From contig OZ251231.1 in NCBI GenBank assembly GCA_965240325.2, positions 1,240,001-1,304,000 of the forward strand: a stretch of 64,000 nt of DNA, read 5' to 3'. The notes beneath the pieces are model-generated. The model was not told the origin of the DNA. It searched no databases and saw nothing but the letters and a program-made list of their open reading frames with translations. The first letter of the stretch is position 1, and the number at the start of each line of letters is the position of its first letter. The DNA is from Rebecca billardiae RCC1528. Lineage: Eukaryota; Haptophyta. The translations under genes and the position numbers were made by a program. Shown piece by piece: positions 40,466 to 51,080 of this stretch.

Positions 40466-40756
40466 TCAGCTTGGTACTGGTGCAGGTGCTGTCGGCGACT
40501 CGCGCGAGAGAACTTTCGGTTCACCAAGCATGACGACGGCCTTCTTGAAGACCTTCGACGAATCGCCTTTCTTTGGTAAGTTGACTGTGAAGACGCGCGT
40601 GACATTCAACGAGTAGACCTTTCGCAAGTACTCCTGCAGCTCGAGCTTGGACATGCGTGGCTCGATGATGAACGTGGCCTGATTGGGCATGCCGTATGTC
40701 TTTGCGAACTCGTGGTGCATCAGCACCACCCTCCAGTTCGGGATCAGGCGTACCAT
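40466..40756 (-). CDS. MRPL23: Mitochondrial large-subunit ribosomal protein uL23m
   Basis: Nuclear-coded mitoribosome protein, 96 residues, about the length of bacterial L23. The match to mitochondrial L23 is good along the whole length: LIPNWRVVLMHHEFAKTYGM, the ATFIIEPRMSKLELQEYLRK segment and VYSLNVTRVFTVNLPKKGD. uL23 sits near the nascent-peptide exit. The ATG at 40756 directly starts the conserved part and no separate targeting peptide is visible, as in several L23m homologues. Codon use is less GC-biased than in neighbouring genes. The short C-terminus after VVMLGEPKV is Pro/Ser/Ala-rich. Confidence 0.85.
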   Translation of the reverse strand: MVRLIPNWRVVLMHHEFAKTYGMPNQATFIIEPRMSKLELQEYLRKVYSLNVTRVFTVNLPKKGDSSKVFKKAVVMLGEPKVLSRESPTAPAPVPS

Positions 40757-41434
40757 CGAGCGCGCCCCAACAACGACTCACGCACGAGGCGGCGGAAATC
40801 ACGATGGCTGCTTTGCGTCGTTCGGGATTACGTGGTGCCCGCCGAACTCCCATCTCAGTGTCACTGACGAATCGCGACTCGCGTTCGTAATCGTGACGCC
40901 GACAGTAGTTACGGTATGTACTGTCAGTCTGTCTCGCCTGCCTGAGCTGTGTGCGTCTCTTATTCTTAGTAAACTGTACAGTAGCTAAAGTTAGTAGCTA
41001 GTAACTGCCAGCTAGTAGCTCCCTCAGTGTCATGAGTGTACCACCATGACTCTGAGTCATGCGGCATGCCATGAGGGGTTTACACTATCGTCATCGATTG
41101 CCAATAACCCCCTTGCCCTTGGTACTCGGGCCGCACTCTCTGAATCTGATGGCCGCTCCGGGCAGACGACAGACAGTCACTAGTCAGACTGCCACCCGAG
41201 ACAGTGACACCGTGTGACCGTCACTCACTAGATTGGCACTACTATACTGCTACCGCGCCGACAGTGGACAGTGGTCCGTGGCCGAGTCAGAGACAGAGTG
41301 CGGATCGTGCGGGCCGCTCGCCCAAGGGCCGCTAGCTCCGCACCCGGTCTCATCCCTCGCGTTCACGTCGAAGCAGCCTGCCGAGCAACCGACTGTGGCA
41401 GTGCGCCGTACCGACGCTATGTCACCTAGATATA
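40757..41434. other. Intergenic region containing dispersed repeat copy
   Basis: No gene is supported. It includes the 47-base dispersed motif at 40933 and many short TAGTAGCTAG-type repeats at 40980-41020. Confidence 0.45.
40933..40979 (+). repeat. Dispersed repeat motif, copy 2 (47 bases)
   Basis: Identical over all 47 bases to the right end of the palindromic element at 18969-19015, but without the rest of that element, so it is either a solo terminus or an independently conserved site. It lies about 180 bases upstream of the uL23m start codon. Confidence 0.9.
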
Positions 41435-42406
41435 TCATTTGCGGGCTCGCTTGGCCGCCCGCTGGCCGGCGGCCGCGCTGCGGCGAGAGCCTTGGCGCTC
41501 GAAGCGCTCGCCAAAGTTGAACGAGAACGAGATGCGCACGGTGCCTCCCTGTTCATCCTCGCTCATCCTCGTCCCTGCCGCGGCCACGCCTGCCACGGGC
41601 AGCACGCAGTGCTCCAGCCATGACGGAAACAGGAGCAGCAGACCGGGCTGAGGGTCAACGTGCGCGATGGCAGACCAGCCCTCTGGCCGCGCCGGGTCGG
41701 TGGCAAACTGGCCTCCAGCGCGCTCGGGCGGCACGCCTCCGACGGCCGTGCGAAAGACGAGGCGGCCGGACTGCACGGCGCCACTGCCGGCTGGTGCGCG
41801 CGTGCCAGCTGACGACGACGACGCGCGCGGCGGCGGCGCGACCCGCACGTAGTACACACCGCTCCAGGTGGCGCCGGCGTGGTCATGCAGTCCGTGGTAG
41901 TGCGTCGGCCGCGAGACGTTGCACCACAGGGAGGTGAGCTCCGGGCGGGCTCGAGCGGTGCGGGACCCCAGCTCGTCGGCCTCGGCCTCGCGCACCGCCT
42001 GCTCCAGCTTCGCGGTGAGCGCGCCCAGCCGCTTCGACGAGCGCGGCGCGAGCCGCTTCGAGTGGTACGCGCCGACGTTGGAGACACTGAGGCCGCGCAG
42101 CGTGCCCTCGAGGTGGAGAGCCAGCGCCTCCAGTCGCCGGTTGAGCGCGGCGGCTAGCATGGGCCGCAGCGTGAAGGCGTGGAGCGTCACCTGATCCCAG
42201 CCCGGGTTGACACTCGCCATCGAGAGCTCGTCGTCGAGAGAGAGGTCGAGCGCGACATGCCGCGCGAAAGCTTTGGACGGAAGTGCGCGCGCAGATGTGC
42301 GCGCTGGATGGAAGGTCTCGAAGGCGCCGACCACTTTGCGATACAAACGCAAAAGCTCGTCCGACTTGTGCTCCTCGCGCTCGCCGGCCGAGCGCTTGCG
42401 CCCCAT
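41435..42406 (-). CDS. 2-oxoglutarate/Fe(II)-dependent oxygenase (2OG-FeII_Oxy_5 type)
   Basis: A 323-residue protein of the 2OG-Fe(II) oxygenase superfamily. The diagnostic pieces are LWCNVSRPTHYHGLHDHAGA followed by WSGVYYVRV near residues 160-190 (HxD/HxH iron ligands), SGRLVFRTAVGG near 215, and PGLLLLFPSWLEHCVLPV near 252-270 with the distal His, then RISFSFNFGERF with the Arg that binds 2-oxoglutarate. This matches the family known as putative 2OG-Fe(II) oxygenase (PF13759). Both ends are basic (MGRKRSAGERE, AAKRARK), which could send it to the nucleus. The substrate is unknown. It is head-to-head with the dCTPase gene over 132 bases. Confidence 0.82.
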   Translation of the reverse strand: MGRKRSAGEREEHKSDELLRLYRKVVGAFETFHPARTSARALPSKAFARHVALDLSLDDELSMASVNPGWDQVTLHAFTLRPMLAAALNRRLEALALHLEGTLRGLSVSNVGAYHSKRLAPRSSKRLGALTAKLEQAVREAEADELGSRTARARPELTSLWCNVSRPTHYHGLHDHAGATWSGVYYVRVAPPPRASSSSAGTRAPAGSGAVQSGRLVFRTAVGGVPPERAGGQFATDPARPEGWSAIAHVDPQPGLLLLFPSWLEHCVLPVAGVAAAGTRMSEDEQGGTVRISFSFNFGERFERQGSRRSAAAGQRAAKRARK

Positions 42407-42538
42407 ACTGTACTAGGCCAGGGAGTGGCGCGGCCGAGCGGCCAGCATCGTTCGCAACAGGACCCAAGCTGAAAGCGGCAGTGACGAGCGCGCGATCGGG
42501 CGCCACGGGCGGCCTTCCGGCAGCGTCTTCGGCGCGTC
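42407..42538. promoter_or_regulatory. Shared promoter region between oxygenase and dCTPase genes
   Basis: The 132-base gap between divergent ATGs must hold both promoters. It is GC-rich with no TATA box; a GCGGCCGAGCGGCCAGC palindromic stretch is at about 42430. Confidence 0.45.
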
Positions 42539-43267
42539 ATGTCGACGGAAACCAGCGTGCCGGGCATCACGGTTGCGGACTTCCTGGCGGTTGGCCTGAC
42601 CGAGGAGGACGCAAGCAGAGCAAAGACGCCAGACGAGCTCGCGCGCATCAGCTACTGGCAGACGCAGTCCAAGAAGGAGCTGTCCGTCGCGTGCGGCATG
42701 GTCGGCATGAAGCCAGACGGCAGCTACGCGCAGATGGTGCTGAAGCTCGCGCTGATCAAGCAGCTGCCGGACGACGTAGAGGTGCCTCGTCCCCAAAAGC
42801 GCGGTGCCGAGGCGCAGTTCTCCGAGAAGCCGACGTTAGAGCATCTTCGACGCGATCTGCACGCCTTTGCAACAGAGCGCGACTGGCACCAGTTCCACAC
42901 ACCGCGCAATCTCGTGCTCGCCTTGGTTGGCGAGGTCGGCGAGCTGGCCGAGCTCTTCCAGTGGCGTGGCGACGCGCAGTGCGCGCCCGGCCTGCCTGGC
43001 TGGAGCGACAAGGATCGCTCACACCTGGAGGAGGAGCTCAGCGACGTCTTGCTCTACCTTGTGCGCGTCAGCCACATGTGCGGGGTCGACCTGCCCAAGG
43101 CCGCTGCTTCCAAGATGGCTAAGAACGCTGCTAAATACCCAGCACACCTTGTGCGCGGCTCTTCGAAGAAGTACACAGAGTACGCGCGGAGCACTGGCGA
43201 TGGCGAGAGGTCTCCGAAGCGTCACAAGTCTGCGGAGGACGATGCGGAGGACAATGTCAATGAATGA
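42539..43267 (+). CDS. DCTPP1: dCTP pyrophosphatase 1 (MazG-like) with N-terminal SAP-like extension
   Basis: Hydrolyses dCTP and modified dCTP analogues to the monophosphate, cleaning the nucleotide pool. The 242-residue protein has the all-alpha MazG-like fold from about residue 98: LEHLRRDLHAFATERDWHQF, the metal-binding EVGELAELFQW near 132 and EEELSDVLLYLVRVSHMCGV near 163, and a KYPAHLVRGSSKKYTEY end, all typical of DCTPP1. The N-terminal ~90 residues are extra: residues 38-75 (ISYWQTQSKKELSVACGMVG, then a GSYAQMVLKLAL helix) look like a SAP-type helix-turn-helix DNA-binding motif. The C-terminus is basic then acidic (SPKRHKSAEDD), a possible nuclear signal. Confidence 0.9.
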   Translation: MSTETSVPGITVADFLAVGLTEEDASRAKTPDELARISYWQTQSKKELSVACGMVGMKPDGSYAQMVLKLALIKQLPDDVEVPRPQKRGAEAQFSEKPTLEHLRRDLHAFATERDWHQFHTPRNLVLALVGEVGELAELFQWRGDAQCAPGLPGWSDKDRSHLEEELSDVLLYLVRVSHMCGVDLPKAAASKMAKNAAKYPAHLVRGSSKKYTEYARSTGDGERSPKRHKSAEDDAEDNVNE

Positions 43268-43650
43268 TCACTTCGCCTGATTAGTGATTGAGCCTGCCGT
43301 GAAAGTTAGCTCCGGCCACTGCCCGCTGCCTTGGCTGGTGAGTGGACAGACTGTGGTGCGCTGACACTTGAATACAGTAGCTCTTCCGGCAACGTATGCT
43401 CGTGTAGCTTATGGTGCTCCATGATGAGCGATCTTTGGGGTCGGCCCAAGGGGGTTTCACCCGATTGGACATTGGTGGTCGAAGGCCGACGACGGCGGCG
43501 GCGGGCGCCAAGTGCCGCCATCGCTGCACCGTTCGTTTTTTTCGCTAATTGCCGAAACTGGTCAGGACCGTAGTAGTAGCGCTATCGGTAGCTGCTCAAA
43601 AAAACTCATATGCACAAAGCTGGGCCGCCTGGGCGCCGCCCGATGGACTG
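43268..43650. other. Intergenic region
   Basis: No gene is supported; it holds the dCTPase 3' end and the promoter of the next plus-strand gene. Confidence 0.4.
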
Positions 43651-44432
43651 ATGAGCCGCTCGGACGTGATGATGTCCCTCGGCGTGGCGGCTCTGCCAAG
43701 AAGAGCGCGGCTGACCGCCCTTGCGATTGGCCTGACGGTCACCTCTGTCGTCTTCGTGCTCGCGATCGCAGGCCATTCGCACGTTGGCGCGCATGCGCTG
43801 CGCTACACGCCTTCCCTGGAGAAGCTCCAGCGAGCTCCAGAAGGCACCACGTGCGTGCAGCCGGGAGCGATTGCCATATGCGTGGCGCCCGTGCGAGCGG
43901 CGCCTGAGCCCATCTGAACTCGCTTCGCTCCCTCCCGTGCGTGCCCACACGTAGGTGCGTACCGCTGCGCGCGGACAACCACAAGGGCCAGTGCCCGGAG
44001 CTCGCCTACTACGAGACTGGCCGCTGGTGGGGCGGCACGTGCTGCCTGCCGCAGAACTTTGCCTGCAGGCGCAGGTCAGGGTACACGTGCGTCGCCGGCG
44101 AGCTCAGCGTCGTAGAAGTCGACTGGGCGAGCGCCTACGGCGGGCTCGACCAGTGCTGCCACGACTACCGCGGGACGACGTGCCCACCCTGCTTTGAGAT
44201 CCTGGCCAACACAGCCGGTGAGTGCCCGAAGCAGGCTGTCTACCAGATGACTGGGCACGTGTTCGGTGGCATGTGCTGCATGCCGCCGGGCTGGCTCTGC
44301 AGCGTCAAGAGAGACGCCCCCTGCGCCGACAAAGAGGTCCAGGTGCGTGGGGTAATAGGTGAGGCAGAGGAGCACTGCTGCCGGTTCGACAGCCACGAGA
44401 CTGCGGCGATGCACGATCAATGTGTGGCCTGA
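43651..44432 (+). CDS. Cys-rich secreted or signal-anchored protein with two internal repeats
   Basis: Exons 43651-43850 and 43955-44432 (intron GTGCGTGCAG...CACGTAG, phase 2) join to 225 residues. A hydrophobic stretch near residues 20-42 (LTALAIGLTVTSVVFVLAIA) after a basic start suggests a signal anchor or uncleaved signal peptide. The rest holds about 20 Cys in two similar units: GQCPELAYYETGRWWGGTCC, then an LPQNFAC...GYTC part and DQCCHDY; and GECPKQAVYQMTGHVFGGMC, then CMPPGWLC...APC and EHCCRF. Each unit shows the pattern C-x(16-17)-CC-x(6)-C. I do not know the family; a small disulfide-rich extracellular domain is likely. The start may be an upstream in-frame codon, but 43651 is a good ATG. 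Confidence 0.6.
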
Positions 44433-45628
44433 CAGTGTGGGACCGTGATGGGCGGGCACAGGAACCGCCGTGAGGCAGCCCCGGCGCAGCTTCGAGACTA
44501 TGCTGCCACTGCGCGGCCGCCATGGCCACGTCCATGCCGACGGTCACATCGCGTGGTCTGCATTCTCGAGGTCGCGCCGACCAGACTACGGTACTCTCAC
44601 TATATACCGGATTCGGCCCGACATCTAATAATGCCCGCGGCAACTCGGCAAGCTGACGCGTGCCATTAATTCATCCGGTCGAGCACTACCGATGGCGATA
44701 TCGGGGACTGCTGATCTCTGAATTCTCTGATGGCAGCAACTTCGCGTTCAGAACTCCCGCTGCGGTGAGTGCGGCCCGCGCCGCTCCCGGAGGCGGAAGG
44801 AGTCAGGGGCACCCCGCGCCGCCGAACGCTTACGTGACTCGGACGACTCAGCACGTGACAGACGCGGTGAGCAGCACTGCTACGACCGAATAATAATCAT
44901 AATGGCGATGATCATCGCATCGATCGAATCTTGGCCGAATCACGTCTCGGAATAGCCTTAGCAAATAGCAATAGCAATAAGTATAGTACGACAGTAAGCA
45001 TCCGCCTTGTCGCGCAGCTTAGCGGGCGCGCCGCACTGAGCACTCTCCGGACTCGGCCGCACGCCAAGCCTGGCCCGCAGCCCCGGGCCCTGCAGGCCTG
45101 CTGGCTGCTGGCCTGCTCACTGCCTGCTGCCACGGTGGTGACTGGGGAGTGAGGGCGAGGCCCTGATGCCCCGAGTACGCCGGCGTGCGCACTCCCCCGC
45201 CGGCATCGGACATCGTCTGGACCGTCTGTCTCTACTGAGTCTCTAGGGGCACTCAGCACTCTGGAGTCTGGTCGCGCGCGTTGCTGATGCCTGATTCCAG
45301 CGTCGCGTACGCCTAAACGAAGTGTGCACGTTAAATCATAGCAGCGCAGTAAACTGTAGTTATTACTATTGTTATAAATTTAATTTATTATTTAAATACG
45401 ATTCAATGATTTACGTTATTGCCATCCATGATATCACTGCGCTATCAATTTTTCAGAAGCAGTCCAGAATCAGTGACCCGGGCCGCGGCGTGAGACGCCG
45501 ATAAGTCCGCGAGGCGGCCATATTATAGCCGATCATCCATTCATCGACGTATCATTGGTAGTACGACTCGGCTATGATGACATGGCGTACATGCGCAGCA
45601 CAATGCCGCTGAATCCGCCTGCCAGTCA
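44433..45628. other. Intergenic region
   Basis: No gene is supported. 45330-45430 is AT-rich (TTTAATTTATTATTTAAATA type). The rest has mixed composition without a convincing frame. Confidence 0.5.
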
Positions 45629-47205
45629 TCACAACTCATCAGGTCTGATCTGAGGAGCTTCTACCCTCGATCTCTGCGGCGTGCGCAACTCCGACGGCGG
45701 TGTGATGCAGTCCAAGTCGCGCTCGTCGACCTCCCTCACGTCCTCGACGGGCAGTGCGCCGTGCAGGTTGATGTCCGCCCCCGGCCCCGGCTGCACCGTC
45801 GCCATGCCCTTCTGCCTGGAGGACGCCGTCTTCGTGCCGCTGCTGCTCGCCCTCGCCAGGAACGACACGTCCGGCCCGCAGCCGAGCGAGTGCAGGAGGC
45901 CGCGCGGCGACGCAGCGACCAGCTCACGCACGACCGGCTCGCCCTCGGGACGGCGCCAGCGGGCGAGCGTGCCCACGATCTCGCGGAAGGGCGGGCGCTG
46001 CGCCGGCTCGGAGTGCCACACGCGCGCCTGCAGGGCCGCCACCTCCTCCGGCCAGCGCGTGGGCAGCTGCGGCCGCAGGCCGCTGTTCGCGGCCTCCATT
46101 GCGATCCTCTCCGCCGTCAGCAGCAACTCCTCGTAGGCCCTCCGCCGCGAGAGCAGCTCGTACATGATGATGGCTGCGGGCGCGCGCGACGGGTGGCGGG
46201 GCGCACGTCAGGGCCGGCGCGGCGGCGGCGGCGGCGGGCGCTGCTGCTGGCGCCGCGCGCACGGCGCCCGCGCGCACCGAAGCTGTAGACGTCGGTGCGG
46301 TGGTCGTACGCGTCGCCGCGGAAGTTCTCTGGCCCCATGTAGCGCAGCGAGCCGACCTGGCCCGTCATGCGGTACGGCGCGCGCTCGGGCGAGACGTCCG
46401 GGCTGGTGGCCTGCGCGATCCCGCCGCGGAACGACATGCGCCGCTCGGTGCGCCGCTCCTCGTACGCGACGAGCCCGAAGTCGCAGATCTTGGCCGTCGC
46501 GCGCGGCCCGCAGAGCAGTATGTTCTCCGGCTTCAGGTCGCGGTGCATGACGATGGGCTTGCAGTCGTGGAGGAAGGCCATGCCCAGCGCGACGTGGTGG
46601 GCCCAGCGCAGCCCGTCCTCCACGCTGAACCGCTTGCGCAGCACCGAGTGGTCGTTGATCAGCTCCTTGAGCGTGCCGTGCATCGCGTACTCCTGCACGA
46701 GCGCGAGCTGGTCGATTCCCTCGTGGCTGTACAGCGTGCAGCCGATGTACGCGATGACGTTGGGGTGGCGGATGGCGCGCAGGGTGAGCAGCTCGCTCAT
46801 GAACATCGCGAGCGCGCCCGAGCTCGGCGCCTCATCCTCGCCCGAGGCCGCGCCAGAGCCCCCGCCAAACGCCGCGGCAGCGGCGGCGCCCGGCAGCTTG
46901 AGCCGCTTGACCGCCACGTAGCCGCCGCCGTCCTCGACGTGGACGGCGGCCGGGCTGCCGGGTGGCGGCGCGTACGCGCACTGCCAAACGACTCCAAAGG
47001 CCCCCTCGCCGAGCACGCGCACCTGCGCGAGGTGGTCGGCCGGGATCAGCAGGCCTTCGCCCGCGGCCGAGCTGCTGGAGAGCGCAATCTCGTGCAGCTT
47101 CTGCAGGCTGGTCGCGGAGCCTTTGCGGAAGCAGACGGTCACGCCCGACACGTCGCGCCCGCTCAGGTTGCGCTCGAGCGTCAGATGGCGCATGAGCGGC
47201 TTCAT
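45629..47205 (-). CDS. Protein kinase, TKL-like, two exons
   Basis: Ser/Thr or dual-specificity protein kinase, 490 residues. Exons 47205-46278 and 46173-45629 join at a 104-base intron (GTGCGCGC...CCGCAG, phase 1), restoring DVYSF-AIIMYELL. All key motifs are present: glycine loop VLGEGAFGVVWQC near 61, YVAVKRL near 97, the helix-C Glu in FMSELLTLRAIRHPNVIAYI, catalytic HRDLKPENILLC near 219, DFGLV near 242, and MGPENF in place of the APE motif near 296, followed by HRTDVYSF. The sequence pattern and the subdomain VIII form fit the tyrosine-kinase-like group. The N-terminal ~55 residues have no domain; the C-terminal ~110 residues are Ser/Pro-rich and acidic, probably regulatory. The target pathway cannot be read from the sequence. 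Confidence 0.9.
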
Positions 47206-48342
47206 TGGCCCGAGCTGCCCGCGGCTGTGCGCGTGTCCAACAAGACGAGCCCCCCCCGACCCCCCGAGGCCGGCACCGCCGCCCGCGAAGCACTGCGCGA
47301 ATAATGCGTTCGTCCATTTTCACGAGGCGCACCAGCCACCAGCTGGTTAAGTAAATAGGTACTAGTATGAGATTTAACAGCAGAACTGTTTGTGATGATT
47401 AAGAACTACGGCGTATTGATGAGCTAAAGTACGGTGACGATGAATTTACGGCTCACTATGATGATACAGTACTCGGATTACTCGCTGATACGCGCCTCCC
47501 CCGGCCGCCGAGGCCGCCGGCTGCCGAGAGTCGTACGCGCGCTTCCCCCCGGGGTAGCTCTGTGCCACTCGGTGGCCTTCGGTTTGTCTCGGTTCGCTGA
47601 CCTCCCCGCGCGTCGGACGACAACGCTTCACCACCATGTCGGCAGGTGCCAAGCTCGCAGCGTCAGGCTGCGGCACCCCGACTTGACGTGATTGTTGAAT
47701 CCGTGAAGACGGCTCACACTTCACAGTGTTCTCCGTGCAGAGGTTACTTTGCGGGCGTCCAGGAGCTGCGCCGGCACGCACGGGGCTTCGTTGAGCGTCT
47801 TTCCGGCTGTATCGCTGGCTAGGGCGGTGACTCGGTGTAGCGTGTTGTGTGACAGTACCCTTTGGTTTCTTGCTGCATGAGGCCGCTTACGGTTCATCCG
47901 CGGCCCACGCAGCTGACGCGGTCACGTGCCAGAGACTGGTTCCGACGCGTCAGGTACGAGCAGCCTCGATGCTGCATGGCAGCTTTGTTTGGAAACATCC
48001 GCAGTGCGCCGGAAGGGGCAAGCGGTTCGGCTCAGGAAGCGCTCAGCATGGTGTCACCCAAAGCCCGCGCTCAAGTCAAGGGTCGCCGGGCCGTTCATCA
48101 AGCCGGTCCGGCAGGCTCATGATCAGCCGGGCAGCCGGCCGCCCGGCGCCCGGCAGCTGGCAGCAGCCTGGCACCGGACGCGTGTTAAACTGACCAAGGC
48201 AGTGACCAACGGTCCGGCTTCATCCGGAACGAATCCACTGCCGGGCTGGGCGCAAGCTGAAGAAGCTGGGGCGAGGCGGGCGCCAAGCGCTCGCGGCCGG
48301 CCGCTGCGCAGGCGGGTGAGCAAGCAGCCGCAGAGCGGCTGG
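47206..48342. other. Intergenic region upstream of the MYB gene
   Basis: No gene is supported. The frame of the MYB gene is open from about 47926, but lacks an ATG until 48343; short frames nearer 47206 look random. The kinase promoter and the MYB promoter should both lie here. Confidence 0.4.
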
Positions 48343-51044
48343 ATGAAGGCAGCTGCGCCGGGAGCCAACAACTGGGAGCTCGTCGCAGGCGTCGCCGGTG
48401 CACGCGCGCGCGCTCGAGCCGAGCCTGCCGCGCGGCGGGCTCGGCGTCGCATGCCCATGCGCAAGACGCGCGGCGCGACCAAGCGCGAGCCCGATGCGCC
48501 GCTCTACGCCGAGGGCCTCCTGCACTCCGAGCACGTGCTCAAGCGTCGCTTCCTCGGCGCGGGCACGGTGCGCCGCCTGCGCGCGCGCGCGCGCGCGCGC
48601 GCGCGCCCGGGGGGGGGGCGGGGAGGCATGCGGCGCACGCGCTCGCCCCGGCTCGGGGTTGGAGATGGGATGCGTCCTCGCGGCCGGCCTTCGTCCGGCC
48701 CTGCCGCGCCATGCCGTGTGCTCCGCGCGCGCGCGCGCGCGCTCGCCGGTAAACGCTGTGCGCCCTGCACACGCGTCGTCTGCGCGGCCCAGCGCACGAG
48801 CGCACGCCCGCGCGCCGCGTGTGCGCGCACGAGCGCTCTTGCCACGTTGCGTGCCGCCCTGGCTCTCGCCTGCCGCGCGCTCGCGCGCGCCGCTGCGCCG
48901 AGCTCACGCGCGCGTGCGCTCCGCGCGCGCGTGCGCACGCCGCCTCGCCGCTTCGCCGCGCAGGACGGGCACGCGGTCTTCCGCAGCGAGGCCGACGGCC
49001 CGGCGGAGGCCATGGCTGTGGACGTGCCGCACGACGACTCGTCCCCATCCGCCTCGGAGCCGCCCACGCCCGCCGCCGAACGGCCGCCGCCCCGCGCGGC
49101 CGTCGGCTGCCACGGCTCCGGTCGGAGTGACGAGTGTGATGTGCGGCTGCTGCCGGCGCGCTCCGCCGAGCCGGCCGACGCCGCGGCCGCGATGGAGGTG
49201 GACAGCGAGCGGGTACACGGCGGCGTGAATGGCCGCGCCACGCCCGACCTCAAGGCCGTCCGCGTCTCCGTCCCATCCCTCGCCCTCTCCATGTGCTCAC
49301 CCGTGCAGCCGCCGCGCGCGGCCGACCGCGAGCGCGCCGCCGACGGTGGCCGCCCGGCGGATGCGCCGCTCACGCCGCCCGCGGTCTCGCCGGCGATGGC
49401 GACGGAGGCGACGGGCAGCGTGGACGTGCTCCTCGCCGTGTGCCGCCCGGACCCGCCGCCCGCCGCGGACGAGCCCGCGCGCATTGTCTGTGCGCTCCGC
49501 TCGCAGCCGGCTCAACTGGCGCTGCGGCCGGCATGGCTGGCGGCCGAGCTCGCGCGCGCCGCCTCGCGGCTCGGCCTCGGCGCGCGCGCTCTGAGCGCGG
49601 AGCTCGGCGTGGAGCCGAGCTGCCTGCGCGCGTGGTGCCGCGCCGCGGGCGACTCCGCCCACGCGCCGGACCTGAGCGAGCGCGCGCGCGCCTGGCTTGC
49701 CTCCGTGCGCACGGGACAGCGCCGCGCGCGCGCCGAGGCGCTGGTGCCTGACGAGAGTCCGGGCGACGAGTCCGGCGCGGTGGACGCGGCCGGGGGCTCG
49801 ACGGTGACCCCCGTGCAGCCGCCCGGCGGACGCGCGCTGCACACGCCCCTCAACGCGCACGCCGGCACGCTGATCACGCCGGTCACGCTGCCGGCGCCGC
49901 AGGATGCGCGTGCGCTCACTCTGTCGGGAGAGAGCGGCGGTGCGGCGGACGCGGAGGAGGACGATGGCGGCGCGTCGCGTGGCAGCCTGGGCGCGCCGGC
50001 GCCGGCGCGCAGCGCGGTGGCGGACGGCAGCCACGAGGGCGGCATGCCGCGCGGCGCCGTGCAGCTGCCGCGCAAGCGCTCGCGCCACGCCGCGTCAGCC
50101 ACGCTCGGCGGCGGCGCCGCCGGCGCGGACGGCGGCGCGGAGGGCGGCGGCGCGAGTGCGGGCGACTCGCTCGACGCGCAGGCGACCGAGCGGCTCCGCG
50201 AGCGCCTGCGCGCGAAGCTCGCGCAGCGCGCGTGCTCCGTCAACGCCGCCGCGGTCGAGATGGGACTGGAGATGGCCGCGGTGCGCAAGTGGCTCTCAGG
50301 TCTTGATCGGCCGTGGGTGACGCCGCACGTCGCCCGGTGGGTGGCTCAGGAGGCGCCGCTGCGAGCCGGCGGCGGCGGCGGGAGCGGCGCGCGCACGCCG
50401 CGCACGCCGCCCGCCGCCGAGGAGCGTGGCGCGACCTCGCCGGGGCGCAGCGCGCAGCCCGCTCACGCGCAGCGCGAGCCGCCGCCGCCGCTCGAGCCTA
50501 GGCCTGCGCACGGCGGCGCGCGCGGCGCCGAGCACGGCGACAGGAGCGGTGGCGGCGGGCGGCCGGGCGCGTGCGCGCGCGCAGCTGATGCGGACGCGCC
50601 GCCGCGCGACGCCGCGCCGCCGGGCGGCATCGGTCCGGGCGGCGCTTCAGTCCGGCTCAAGCTGAACCTCGGCCGCTTGCCGTCAGTGCACGGCGCGCCG
50701 CGCGTGTGCGCGCAGCTGGACGTGCTCCGGTACGGCGGGCCGAGCCACGCCGAGGGCCTGCGCGCGCGGTGCCACGCGGCGCTGAGCTCGCTCAACTGCC
50801 CCGTGAGCCAGGCGGCGAAGCAGATGGGCGTCGAGGTGACGAGCGTGCGCCGCTGGCTGCGCGGCGAAGACAAGGGCTGGGTCACGCCGCGCGTCGAGGG
50901 CTGGCTCCGGCACCGCGTGCGCGAGACGGCGGGGCTCGCGCCTCATCTGCTTCCGTTTGCACACCGCGGGCACACACCGATCATCACGGCCGCTGCCGGT
51001 GGCGGTGGTGGCAGCGGCGCGGCGCACGAGGCCGACGCGCATCT

Positions 51045-51080
<36 letters not shown>

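Noticed and set aside
40169-40616. Overlapping plus-strand frames of 110-136 codons
   Set aside because: They overlap the uL23m gene or its flank on the opposite strand and have no recognisable content.
47926-48342. Extension of the MYB gene upstream to 47926
   Set aside because: The first codon there is GTG, no ATG occurs before 48343, and the sequence is not protein-like.
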